64,000 bases of DNA, taken from positions 124,001-188,000 of the forward strand of contig NZ_BMNG01000011.1 of the NCBI RefSeq assembly GCF_014646335.1, read 5' to 3'. The notes under the pieces were generated by a model. The model ran no database searches, had not been told where the DNA came from, and saw only the letters and a program-made list of their open reading frames with translations. The DNA is from Streptomyces lasiicapitis (lineage in GTDB: Bacteria; Actinomycetota; Actinomycetes; Streptomycetales; Streptomycetaceae). Below are positions 8,260-16,394 of the stretch, piece after piece. How positions within the stretch are numbered: position 1 is the stretch's first letter; every line of letters starts with the position of its first letter. The position numbers were made by a program, and so were the translations under genes.

Positions 8260-9021
8260 ATGACGGCGGAGGAACGCCAGCGGCAGATCGTGCGCGCGGC
8301 CCGCCACTCGGGGTCCGTCGACGTCACCGTCCTCGCGGCCGAGCTCGGCGTCGCCAAGGAGACCGTGCGCCGCGATCTGCGCGCCCTGGAGGACCACGGC
8401 CTGGTCCGGCGCACCCACGGCGGCGCCTACCCGGTGGAGAGCGCCGGTTTCGAGACGACGCTCGCCTTCCGTACGACGATGCACGTGCCGGAGAAGCGCC
8501 GGATCGCGGCCGCCGCCGCCGAGCAGCTCGGCGACGCCGAGACCGTCTTCATCGACGAGGGCTTCACCCCCCAGCTCATCGCCGAGGCCCTGCCCAAGAA
8601 CCGGCCGCTGACCGTGGTCACCGCCTCGCTCGCGACCGCGGGCGTGCTCGCCGAGTCGGAGCACGTGACCGTGCTGCTGCTCGGCGGCCGGGTGCGGGCC
8701 GGGACGCTCGCGACCGTCGACCACTGGACGACCCGCATGCTCGCGGGCTTCGTCATCGACCTGGCGTTCATCGGCGCCAACGGCATCTCCCGCGAACACG
8801 GCCTCACCACCCCCGACCCCGCCGTCAGCGAGGTGAAGGCGCAGGCCATGCGCGCCTCGCGGCGGACCGTGTTCACGGGCGTGCACACCAAGTTCGGGGC
8901 GACGAGCTTCTGCCGGTTCGCGGGCGTGGGCGACCTGGAGTCCATCGTCACCAACACGCAGCTGCCCGCCTCCGAGGCGCACCGCTACTCCCTGCAGGGC
9001 CCGCAGGTCATCCGGGTCTGA
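8260..9021 (+). CDS. DeoR/GlpR-family transcriptional regulator
   Basis: A 253-residue sugar-catabolism repressor. The N-terminal winged helix (DVTVLAAELGVAKETVRRDL, about residues 21-40, then RTHGGAY) is the classic DeoR motif. The C-terminal DeoRC domain (about residues 75-230) senses a phosphorylated sugar, but the usual DSGTT phosphate-binding motif is replaced by IDEGFT, so the ligand may be atypical. The ATG at 8260 is preferred over GTG at 8251 because GAAGAGGTGG lies at a proper distance. It precedes the sugar ABC importer and polyol dehydrogenase and probably represses them. Confidence 0.88.
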   Translation: MTAEERQRQIVRAARHSGSVDVTVLAAELGVAKETVRRDLRALEDHGLVRRTHGGAYPVESAGFETTLAFRTTMHVPEKRRIAAAAAEQLGDAETVFIDEGFTPQLIAEALPKNRPLTVVTASLATAGVLAESEHVTVLLLGGRVRAGTLATVDHWTTRMLAGFVIDLAFIGANGISREHGLTTPDPAVSEVKAQAMRASRRTVFTGVHTKFGATSFCRFAGVGDLESIVTNTQLPASEAHRYSLQGPQVIRV

Positions 9022-9195
9022 CCGCCCGGGCACCGGCCCGACAACCGCTTCCCGCCCGTCTCCCACCCGCTCGTCCTCCGCACACCGGCTCCCCACATGG
9101 CCGCCGGTGCGGCACCGCACACCCTCAAGTGCCCCGTGTCACCCCGTCCCCCATCCCCCACCCCCTCCTCTGTCCCCACTGTTCAGGAGCGATTC

Positions 9196-10566
9196 ATGCG
9201 AACCCAGAGCCGACGGAGGCCGCGGCGCCTGCTCGTCGCGACCGCCGCAGGGACGCTGCTCACCCCGCTGCTCGCCGGCTGCTGGGCCGGGGCGGGCGGG
9301 ACCGGTTCCGGCGGCGACTCCATCAACGTACTGATGGTGAACAACCCGCAGATGGTGGAGTTGCAGAAGCTCACCGCCGCCCACTTCACCAAGGAGACGG
9401 GCATCAAGGTGAACTTCACCGTGCTGCCCGAGAACGACGTCCGCGACAAGATCAGCCAGGACTTCGCCAACCAGGCGGGCCAGTACGACGTGGCGACGCT
9501 CAGCAACTACGAGATCCCCATCTACGCCAAGAACAGCTGGCTGCGCGACCTCGGGCCCTACACCCGCAAGGACCGCGCGTTCGACCAGCGCGACATCCTG
9601 CCGCCGATGCGCCAGTCCCTCACCGGTGAGGACGGCAAGCTCTACGGACAGCCCTTCTACGGAGAGTCGTCGTTCTTGATGTACCGCAAGGACGTCTTCA
9701 AGAAGAAGGGCCTGACCATGCCGGAGAAGCCCACCTGGCAGCAGGTCGCGGACCTCGCCGCCGAGGTGGACGGCGCCGAGAAGGGCATGAAGGGCATCTG
9801 TCTGCGCGGGCTTCCCGGCTGGGGCGAGGTCATGGCGCCGCTGACGACCGTCGTCAACACCTTCGGGGGCACCTGGTTCGACAAGGACTGGAAGGCGCGC
9901 CTGGACTCCCCCGAGTTCGAGAAGGCGACCCGCTTCTACGTGGACCTCGTGCGCGAGCACGGCGAGTCCGGAGCGGCCCAGTCCGGGTACGCGGAGTGCC
10001 TGAACAACCTCACCCAGGGCAAGACCGCCATGTGGTATGACGCCACGGCCGCGGCCGGCTCCCTGGAGGCCGCCAAGTCCCCGGTCAAGGGCAAGATCGG
10101 CTACGTACCGGCGCCGGTGGAGAGGACGGAGAGCTCCGGGTGGCTCTACACCTGGGCGTGGGGCCTGCAGAAGGCCTCGAAGAACCCCGACAAGGCCTGG
10201 AAGTTCATCTCGTGGGCGTCCAGCAAGGAGTACGAGAACCTCGTCGGCGAGAAGATCGGCTGGTCCAACGTGCCCGCGGGCAAGCGCGCTTCGACGTACG
10301 AGAACCCGAAGTACCGCGAGGAGGCCGCCGCCTTCCAGGGCGTCATGCGCGCCGCGATCTCCGATGCCCGCCCGCGCGATCCGGGCGTGCAGCCCCGGCC
10401 CGCGCCCGGCATCCAGTTCGTCGGCATCCCCGAGTTCACCGACCTCGGCACCCGGGTCTCGCAGGAGATCAGCGCGGCCATCGCCGGACGCCAGTCCGTC
10501 GAGTCGGCCCTGGAGAAGTCCCAGAAGCTCGCCGAGAAGATCTCCGAGGAGTACGAGGGACGATGA
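9196..10566 (+). CDS. Sugar/polyol ABC transporter solute-binding lipoprotein
   Basis: A 456-residue extracytoplasmic binding protein of the family-1 sugar type, similar in layout to sorbitol/mannitol-binding proteins. The signal peptide ends in the lipobox LLAGC, so the mature protein would be a lipoprotein anchored at the membrane face. The ATG at 9196 follows AGGAGC and starts a twin-arginine-like n-region (RRRPRR). It overlaps the first permease gene by four bases (ATGA). With the two permeases and the dehydrogenase it forms an uptake and oxidation operon. The ligand is probably a hexitol or pentitol, inferred from the dehydrogenase. Confidence 0.87.
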   Translation: MRTQSRRRPRRLLVATAAGTLLTPLLAGCWAGAGGTGSGGDSINVLMVNNPQMVELQKLTAAHFTKETGIKVNFTVLPENDVRDKISQDFANQAGQYDVATLSNYEIPIYAKNSWLRDLGPYTRKDRAFDQRDILPPMRQSLTGEDGKLYGQPFYGESSFLMYRKDVFKKKGLTMPEKPTWQQVADLAAEVDGAEKGMKGICLRGLPGWGEVMAPLTTVVNTFGGTWFDKDWKARLDSPEFEKATRFYVDLVREHGESGAAQSGYAECLNNLTQGKTAMWYDATAAAGSLEAAKSPVKGKIGYVPAPVERTESSGWLYTWAWGLQKASKNPDKAWKFISWASSKEYENLVGEKIGWSNVPAGKRASTYENPKYREEAAAFQGVMRAAISDARPRDPGVQPRPAPGIQFVGIPEFTDLGTRVSQEISAAIAGRQSVESALEKSQKLAEKISEEYEGR

Positions 10567-11513
10567 CCGCCACGACAAGCACCACCGTCACGCACGCGCG
10601 CGTGCCCTCGTCCGCACGGCGCCCCTCGGGAAGGCTGCGCGCCTGGGCCACCCGGGCGCCCCTGCTGCCCGCCCTGATCTTCATGATCGCCGTGACCCAG
10701 CTGCCGTTCGTGGCCACGCTGGTGATCTCCTTCTTCGACTGGAACGCGCTCTACCCGGACGCCCGCAGCTTCACAGGACTCGCCAACTACCAAGAGGTCC
10801 TCACGGACGCCGACCTGCGCAAGTCCGTGTGGACGACGATCCTGCTCACCGCGACGGTCGTCCTCGCGAGCCTCGTCATCGGCCTCGGCCTCGCCCTCCT
10901 CCTCGACCGGAAGTTCCGCGGCCGGGGCGTGGTGCGCACGCTGCTGATCGCGCCGTTCCTGCTGGTGCCCGTGGCCGCGGCGCTGCTGTGGAAGCACGTG
11001 CTCTACAACCCCGAGTACGGCCTCTTCAACGGCATCCTGCACTGGGTCGGCGGCGACGGCGCGACGCAGCCCGACTGGATCTCCAACACCCCGCTGATCG
11101 CCATCGAGCTGTCCCTGATCTGGCAGTGGACGCCGTTCATGATGCTGATCCTGCTCGCCGGGCTGCAGAGCCGCGACACCGAGCTCATCGAGGCGGCCCG
11201 CATGGACGGCGCGAGCAACTGGCAGGTCTTCCGCCACCTCACGCTGCCGCACCTGCGCCGCTATCTCGAACTGGGCGCCCTGCTCGGCTCGATCTACATC
11301 GTGCAGAACTTCGACGCGGTCTTCACGATCACATCCGGCGGCCTCGGCACCGCGAACCTGCCCTACACCGTCTACCAGAGCTTCTACCAGGCCCACGAGA
11401 ACGGCCTGGCGTCCGCCGCCGGTGTGCTCGTCGTCATCGGCTCGATCATCATCGCGACCTTCGCGCTCCGCGTGGTGTCGTCCCTCTTCCGTGAGGAGGT
11501 GTCCCGCGCATGA
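10563..11513 (+). CDS. Sugar ABC transporter permease (MalF-like)
   Basis: A 316-residue membrane protein with about six transmembrane segments. The EAA loop that contacts the ATPase reads EAARMDGASNWQVFRHLTLP, the form typical of MalF-type carbohydrate permeases. The start overlaps the stop of the binding-protein gene (ATGA), and its own stop overlaps the second permease in the same way. No ATPase gene follows. In Streptomyces the shared ATPase MsiK commonly energises such importers, so this is expected rather than a defect. Confidence 0.9.
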   Translation: MTATTSTTVTHARVPSSARRPSGRLRAWATRAPLLPALIFMIAVTQLPFVATLVISFFDWNALYPDARSFTGLANYQEVLTDADLRKSVWTTILLTATVVLASLVIGLGLALLLDRKFRGRGVVRTLLIAPFLLVPVAAALLWKHVLYNPEYGLFNGILHWVGGDGATQPDWISNTPLIAIELSLIWQWTPFMMLILLAGLQSRDTELIEAARMDGASNWQVFRHLTLPHLRRYLELGALLGSIYIVQNFDAVFTITSGGLGTANLPYTVYQSFYQAHENGLASAAGVLVVIGSIIIATFALRVVSSLFREEVSRA

Positions 11514-12397
11514 GCGCCGCGACGACGCAGGAGACCGTACAGACGCAAGGGCCCCGCACACCGAAGGTGTTCCGCGCGCGCACCAAGGGAGCGGGCCTCG
11601 GCCTCGTGGCCTGGCTTGCCGGACTCCTCTTCTTCCTGCCCATCGCCTGGATGGCGCTGACGTCCTTCCACTCGGAGGAGGACGCGGCGACCAACCCGCC
11701 CTCGGTCGCGGCGTCCCTGACCCTGGACGGCTACCGGGAGTTCTTCGGCTCGGGCGGCGGCGCGAGCCCCTGGCCCTCGCTCATCAACTCCTTGGTGGCG
11801 TCGACGGCTTCGACCCTGCTCGTGCTGGTCCTCGCCCTCCCGGCGGCGTACGCGCTGTCGATCCGCCCGGTGAAGAAGTGGACGGACGTCCTGTTCTTCT
11901 TCCTGTCGACGAAGATGCTGCCGGTGGTGGCAGGCCTCCTCCCCATCTACCTCTTCGCCAAGAACACCGACTTCCTCGACAACATCTGGCTCCTGGTCAT
12001 CCTCTATACGTCGATGAACCTGCCGATCGCCGTCTGGATGATGCAGTCGTTCCTGTCCGAGGTGCCGGTGGCGATCATCGAGGCGGCGCAGATCGACGGC
12101 GCGCGCCTGCCGACGATCCTCACGCGCGTGGTGGCCCCCATCGCACTCCCCGGTATCGCGGCCACGTCCTTGATCTGCTTCATCTTCAGCTGGAACGAAC
12201 TGCTCTTCGCCCGAGTCCTGACGGGGGTGGTCGCGCAGACGGCCCCCGTCTTCCTGACCGGCTTCATCACCAGCCAGGGCCTGTTCCTCGCCAAGGTGTG
12301 CGCCGCGTCGCTCGTCATCTCCCTGCCGGTGCTCGCCGCGGGGTTCGCCGCCCAGGACAAGCTGGTCCAGGGTCTGTCGTTGGGAGCCGTCAAGTGA
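11510..12397 (+). CDS. Sugar ABC transporter permease (MalG-like)
   Basis: A 295-residue partner permease with about six transmembrane segments. The EAA loop reads EAAQIDGARLPTILTRVVAP, as in MalG-type subunits. It pairs with the upstream permease to form the membrane channel. The ATGA overlap upstream and GTGA overlap downstream with the dehydrogenase show tight translational coupling, so uptake and oxidation are made together. Confidence 0.9.
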   Translation: MSAATTQETVQTQGPRTPKVFRARTKGAGLGLVAWLAGLLFFLPIAWMALTSFHSEEDAATNPPSVAASLTLDGYREFFGSGGGASPWPSLINSLVASTASTLLVLVLALPAAYALSIRPVKKWTDVLFFFLSTKMLPVVAGLLPIYLFAKNTDFLDNIWLLVILYTSMNLPIAVWMMQSFLSEVPVAIIEAAQIDGARLPTILTRVVAPIALPGIAATSLICFIFSWNELLFARVLTGVVAQTAPVFLTGFITSQGLFLAKVCAASLVISLPVLAAGFAAQDKLVQGLSLGAVK

Positions 12398-13383
12398 AAG
12401 CCGCCATCATCGAGTCCGTCGGCAAGGCCGTGGTCGGCGAGGTCCCCGACCCCACGCCGGGGCCGCGCGACGTGGTCGTCGAAGTCGCCGCGTGCGGTCT
12501 TTGCGGGACCGATCTGCACATCCTGCAGGGCGAGTTCGCGCCGACGCTGCCGGTGGTGCCGGGGCACGAGTTCGCCGGCACGGTGGTCGGCGTGGGCACC
12601 GCGGTCACGGAGCTGTCCGTGGGCGACCGCGTCGCCGTGGACCCCTCCCTCTACTGCTACGAGTGTCGCTACTGCCGCGACGGCCACAACAACATGTGCG
12701 AGCGGTGGGCCGCCATCGGTGTCACCACGGCGGGGGGCGCGGCGCAGTACGCGGTCGCGCCGGTCGCCAACTGCGTACGCCTTCCCGAGCACGTCCGCAC
12801 CCAGGACGCCGCCCTCATCGAGCCGCTGTCCTGCGCGGTGCGCGGCTACGACGTGCTGCGCTCGCGACTCGGCGCGCACGTCCTCATCTACGGCTCCGGG
12901 ACCATGGGCCTGATGATGCTGGAGCTCGCCAAGCGGACCGGGGCGGCGAGCGTCGACGTCGTCGACCTCAACGCCGAGCGGCTCGCCACCGCCGAGCAGC
13001 TCGGCGTCACCGGGACCGGGGCGAGCGCCGACGATCTTGACCGGCCGCAGGGCTGGGACGTCGTGGTCGACGCGACCGGCAACGCGGCGGCCATCCAGGA
13101 CGGGCTCGGCCGGGTCGCCAAGGCGGGGACGTTTCTGCAGTTCGGGGTGGCCGACTACGCCACGCGCGTGACGATCGATCCGTACCGGATCTACAACCAG
13201 GAGATCACCATCACCGGGTCCATGGCCGTGCTGCACAGCTACGAACGGGCTGCGGAGCTGTTCGCGGCCGGGGTCCTCGACCCCGATGTCTTCATCAGCG
13301 ATCGGGTGCCGCTGACGCGGTATCCGGAGGCGTTGGGGCAGTTCGCGGCGGGGGTGGGGCGGAAGATTGTGGTGGTGCCGTAG
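12394..13383 (+). CDS. Zinc-dependent polyol/alcohol dehydrogenase (MDR family)
   Basis: A 329-residue medium-chain dehydrogenase of the sorbitol/threonine dehydrogenase type. Catalytic zinc ligands are in CGLCGTD and PGHEF; the structural zinc site is CYECRYCRDGHNNMC. The NAD-binding motif is GSGTMGLM, and the acidic residue in VVDLN favours NAD over NADP. It starts with GTG overlapping the permease stop. Its position at the end of the importer operon suggests that it oxidises the imported sugar alcohol to a ketose. The strong hairpin at 13391-13434 follows immediately. Confidence 0.87.
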   Translation: MKAAIIESVGKAVVGEVPDPTPGPRDVVVEVAACGLCGTDLHILQGEFAPTLPVVPGHEFAGTVVGVGTAVTELSVGDRVAVDPSLYCYECRYCRDGHNNMCERWAAIGVTTAGGAAQYAVAPVANCVRLPEHVRTQDAALIEPLSCAVRGYDVLRSRLGAHVLIYGSGTMGLMMLELAKRTGAASVDVVDLNAERLATAEQLGVTGTGASADDLDRPQGWDVVVDATGNAAAIQDGLGRVAKAGTFLQFGVADYATRVTIDPYRIYNQEITITGSMAVLHSYERAAELFAAGVLDPDVFISDRVPLTRYPEALGQFAAGVGRKIVVVP

Positions 13384-13390
13384 GGGTCCT

Positions 13391-13434
13391 GCCGGACGGG
13401 CTGATATGCGCCGGCACATATCAGCCCGTCCGGC
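13391..13434 (+). terminator. Strong hairpin terminator of the sugar operon
   Basis: GCCGGACGGGCTGATATG (13391-13408) is perfectly complementary to 13417-13434, giving an 18-bp stem with an 8-nt loop, 8 bp after the dehydrogenase stop. The 3' arm is also the beginning of the dispersed repeat at 13421-13518, so the terminator seems to use part of that repeat. Confidence 0.75.
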
Positions 13435-13518
13435 GTTTGAGGACGAGGCGCGGAGCGCCGATAGCGGGGTCCAGGGGCGGCAGCCCCTGGTTACGGGAAG
13501 GGGCGGGATTGGGGAGCC
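13421..13518. repeat. 98-bp dispersed structured repeat, copy 1
   Basis: This 98-bp segment matches 26495-26592 almost exactly. It contains a short GGCGC-GGA-GCGCC hairpin, then the hairpin CCAGGGGCGGCAGCCCCTGG, then a G-rich tail. From memory, elements with CGTCCGGCGTTTGAGG and GGCGGCAGCCCCTGG are scattered in gene 3' regions of many Streptomyces genomes. Confidence 0.8.
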
Positions 13519-13582
13519 ACCGGCCCGCAGAATTCCTCCCAGGTAAGGGAACGGCAAAGTCCCCCCGCTCGTTACCCCAGGC

Positions 13583-14818
13583 ATGACAGCTATGACCCCC
13601 GGCTCGAACATCCCGCTGACCGCGGCCCGCGTGGCGGTGGACGTCACCGCCCCCGTGCGGCTCGACGTATCGGGCCTGCTGCTCACCGCCGACGGCAAGG
13701 TGCGCTCAGACAACGACTTCATCTTCTACAACCAGCCCACAGGCCAGGGAGTGACCTACCGCTCCGGCGGCGGCACGTCCCCGGACGCGATCACGGTCGA
13801 CACGGCGTCCGTCCCGCCCGGCATCGAGAAGATCGTCGTGACGGCGAGCCCGGACGCCGCGGGCCAGTCCTTCCAGGGCGTGGAGCCCACGGCCACGATC
13901 CGCAACGCGGACGACGGCTCGGTCCTCGCCACCTTCACCCCGCCCCAGCTCGGCACGGAGACGGCCCTCGTCATCGTCGAGATCTATCTGCGCAACGGCG
14001 CCTGGAAGGCCCGAGCGGTCGGCCAGGGGTACTCCAACGGCCTCGCGGGCATCGCGACGGACTTCGGCGTGACGGTCGAGGAGCCCGCCCCGGCCCCCGC
14101 CCCCGTCCAGCCGGCGGCGCCGATGGCTCCCCCGACGGGCCCCCCGGTCCAGGCCCCGCCCCCGCCGACCGCGGACCCCCGCATGGCCCAGCAGCCCCCC
14201 GCCCCGCCGGCCGCCCCGGCCGCGCCCGCCCCCGGCGCCGGGAAGATCAACCTGGACAAGGGCCGCGTCAACCTCCAGAAGAACCAGACGGTGTCCCTGG
14301 TCAAGGGCGGCCGCCCGCTGCTCTCCCAGGTCAAGATGGGCCTCGGCTGGGAGCCCGCCTTCCGCGGCAAGGACATCGACCTGGACGCCTCGGTGATCGC
14401 GTACGGCCCGCAGCGCAACCACATCGACAGCTGCTACTTCGGCAAGCTGAAGATCCTCAAGGGCGCCATCAAGCACTCCGGCGACAACCTGACGGGCGAG
14501 GGCGGCGGTGACGACGAGGTGATCGTGGTCGACCTCGGCGCGCTCCCCCAGGACGTCACGGGCCTGGTCTTCACGGTCAACTCCTTCTCCGGCCAGAAGT
14601 TCACGGAGGTCGCGAAGGCGTACTGCCGCCTGATCGACGGCGCCACCGGCGAGGAGCTGGTCCGCTTCGACCTGACGAACGCCGAGGCGCAGACGGGCGT
14701 GATGATGGCGAAGCTCGTCCGCCAGTTCACGGGCGAGTGGGACATGACGGCCATGGGTGACTTCGTGAAGTCGCGGACGGTGCGCGGCATGGTGAAGCCG
14801 GCGGCGCAGGCGCTTTAG
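13583..14818 (+). CDS. TerD-family protein with two TerD-like domains
   Basis: A 411-residue cytoplasmic protein. An N-terminal partial TerD-like domain (about residues 10-165) is joined through a Pro/Ala-rich linker (about 170-220) to a complete TerD domain (about 222-408). The latter opens with GRVNLQKNQTVSLVK and has the calcium-site sequence DIDLDASVIAYG. TerD proteins are calcium-binding members of the tellurite and stress resistance network; their biochemical role is unsettled. Streptomyces genomes carry many paralogs. The gene stands alone between the structured repeat and the convergent acdS gene. A second in-frame ATG at 13592 is an alternative start. Confidence 0.87.
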   Translation: MTAMTPGSNIPLTAARVAVDVTAPVRLDVSGLLLTADGKVRSDNDFIFYNQPTGQGVTYRSGGGTSPDAITVDTASVPPGIEKIVVTASPDAAGQSFQGVEPTATIRNADDGSVLATFTPPQLGTETALVIVEIYLRNGAWKARAVGQGYSNGLAGIATDFGVTVEEPAPAPAPVQPAAPMAPPTGPPVQAPPPPTADPRMAQQPPAPPAAPAAPAPGAGKINLDKGRVNLQKNQTVSLVKGGRPLLSQVKMGLGWEPAFRGKDIDLDASVIAYGPQRNHIDSCYFGKLKILKGAIKHSGDNLTGEGGGDDEVIVVDLGALPQDVTGLVFTVNSFSGQKFTEVAKAYCRLIDGATGEELVRFDLTNAEAQTGVMMAKLVRQFTGEWDMTAMGDFVKSRTVRGMVKPAAQAL

Positions 14819-15060
14819 CGCTCGGCGCAGCGGTAGCGGAGGAGGGGGCGTGGCGGCCACTGGGTGCGGCTGCCACGCCCCCCTGGCTCGGGTCGGCCTT
14901 CCCGCCGTGGGCAAGCGCTCAGCCAAGCTTCGCCAGATGTGCGGAGATGCCCCCTGCGGGTCGGTGGGGGCTGGTCGCGCCCCGCGGCGGAGCCGCAGAT
15001 CGGTGCGGCCCCGCGCCCCTTACGGGGCCGCGGTACCGCACCCGACTGCAGCAAGACCGC

Positions 15061-16146
15061 TCAGTCGAACAGCGCGCTGTACGCGTTCAGCGCCGGCTGC
15101 CCGCCCAAGTGCGCGTACAGCACCGTGGAGTCCGCCCCGATCTCCCCGCGCCGGACCAGGTCGATGAGGCCCGCCATCGACTTCCCCTCGTACACCGGGT
15201 CGGTGACCATCCCCTCCGTGCGGGCCGCGAGGCGCATCGCGTCGAGGGTGGCCTCGTCGGGGATGCCGTACGTCCCGGCGTGATAGCGCTCGTCCAGCTC
15301 CACGTCCGCGTCCTCGATCTTCCTTCGTACGCCGATGAGTCCGGCCGTGCCGCGCGCGATCCGCAGGGTCTGCTCGCGGGTGCGGGCGGGCTCGGCGGAG
15401 GCGTCGACGCCGATGACGCGACGCGGCCGGGCACCCCAGGCCGCCCCCACCTCGGCCCCGGCGGCCCCCGCCACCTCCGCGGCTTCGGCGTCCTCGGCCA
15501 GCGCCGCGAACCCCGCGACCATCCCGGCCTGCGTGGACCCCGTCACCGAGCACACGACGATGGTGTCGAAGTAGACGCCAAGACGCCGCTCCTGCTCGGC
15601 GAGCTCCGCCGCCCAGCCCGCGAAGCCGAGGCCGCCGAGGCGGTGTTCGGAGGCGCCCGCCGGGATGGCGTACGGCGTGCCGCCCGCCTCCTCGACCTCC
15701 CGTACGGCCCGCTCCCAGCTCTCCTTGACGCCGATGCCGAACCCGGCCCGCACCAGGCGGACGTCGGCGCCCGCGAGACGGCTGATCAGGATGTTGCCGA
15801 CCTTGTCGTACACGGAGTCCGGCCACTGCACCCAACTCTCCTGGATCAGCACGCACTTGAGCCCGGCGCGGGCCGCGACGGCCGCGACCTGCCGGGTGTG
15901 GTTGGACTGCACCCCGCCGACCGACACCAGCGTGTCGCAGCCCTGCGCGAGCGCGTCGGCGACGAGGTACTCCAGCTTGCGGGTCTTGTTGCCGCCGTAG
16001 GCGACGCCCGAGTTGCAGTCCTCGCGCTTGGCCCACAGCGCCGGGCCGCCGAGGTGGCGGGTCAGGCGCTCCAGGGGGTGGACGGGCGAGGGGCCGAAGA
16101 GCAGCGGGTGGCGGGGGAAGGACTGGAGCGTGGTGGCGAGGGACAC
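15061..16146 (-). CDS. acdS: 1-aminocyclopropane-1-carboxylate deaminase
   Basis: A 361-residue PLP enzyme that splits ACC to 2-oxobutyrate and ammonia, a plant-interaction trait because it lowers ethylene precursor levels. The PLP lysine is Lys54 (GGNKTRK), and Ser81 lies in GGVQSNH. The residues that separate ACC deaminase from D-cysteine desulfhydrase are the deaminase type: VYEGKS (Tyr-Glu) and HLGGQPAL (Leu). An Ala/Glu-rich stretch of about 20 residues before RRVIGVD makes it longer than the usual 338 residues. The GTG start follows AGGAGG with 5-nt spacing. Convergent with terD; no regulator is adjacent. Confidence 0.87.
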   Translation of the reverse strand: MSLATTLQSFPRHPLLFGPSPVHPLERLTRHLGGPALWAKREDCNSGVAYGGNKTRKLEYLVADALAQGCDTLVSVGGVQSNHTRQVAAVAARAGLKCVLIQESWVQWPDSVYDKVGNILISRLAGADVRLVRAGFGIGVKESWERAVREVEEAGGTPYAIPAGASEHRLGGLGFAGWAAELAEQERRLGVYFDTIVVCSVTGSTQAGMVAGFAALAEDAEAAEVAGAAGAEVGAAWGARPRRVIGVDASAEPARTREQTLRIARGTAGLIGVRRKIEDADVELDERYHAGTYGIPDEATLDAMRLAARTEGMVTDPVYEGKSMAGLIDLVRRGEIGADSTVLYAHLGGQPALNAYSALFD

Positions 16147-16394
16147 GGGGCCTCCTGGGGTGCGCTGCGGCCGGGCCGGCCGCCTGAGACGTCCTGCGGC
16201 CGGTCCCGCCCGCAGGGAAGTCCTGCCGGCCGACCGGCCGTCGTACCGTGCGGTCAGCAGCCAGCCTGCGGGCCGGGCAAGCGGCGATCAACCCCCGCGC
16301 CCGACCCGACCCCGCCCCCCCCCGCCCGCCGCGCGTCACTCCATCCATGGCCAGTCGGCCGCCCGGCCTCCAGAACTGCACCATCCGCACCACA

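Noticed and set aside
15061..16146. ACC deaminase gene as D-cysteine desulfhydrase
   Set aside because: The two discriminating positions have Glu (YEG) and Leu (HLGG), the ACC deaminase state.
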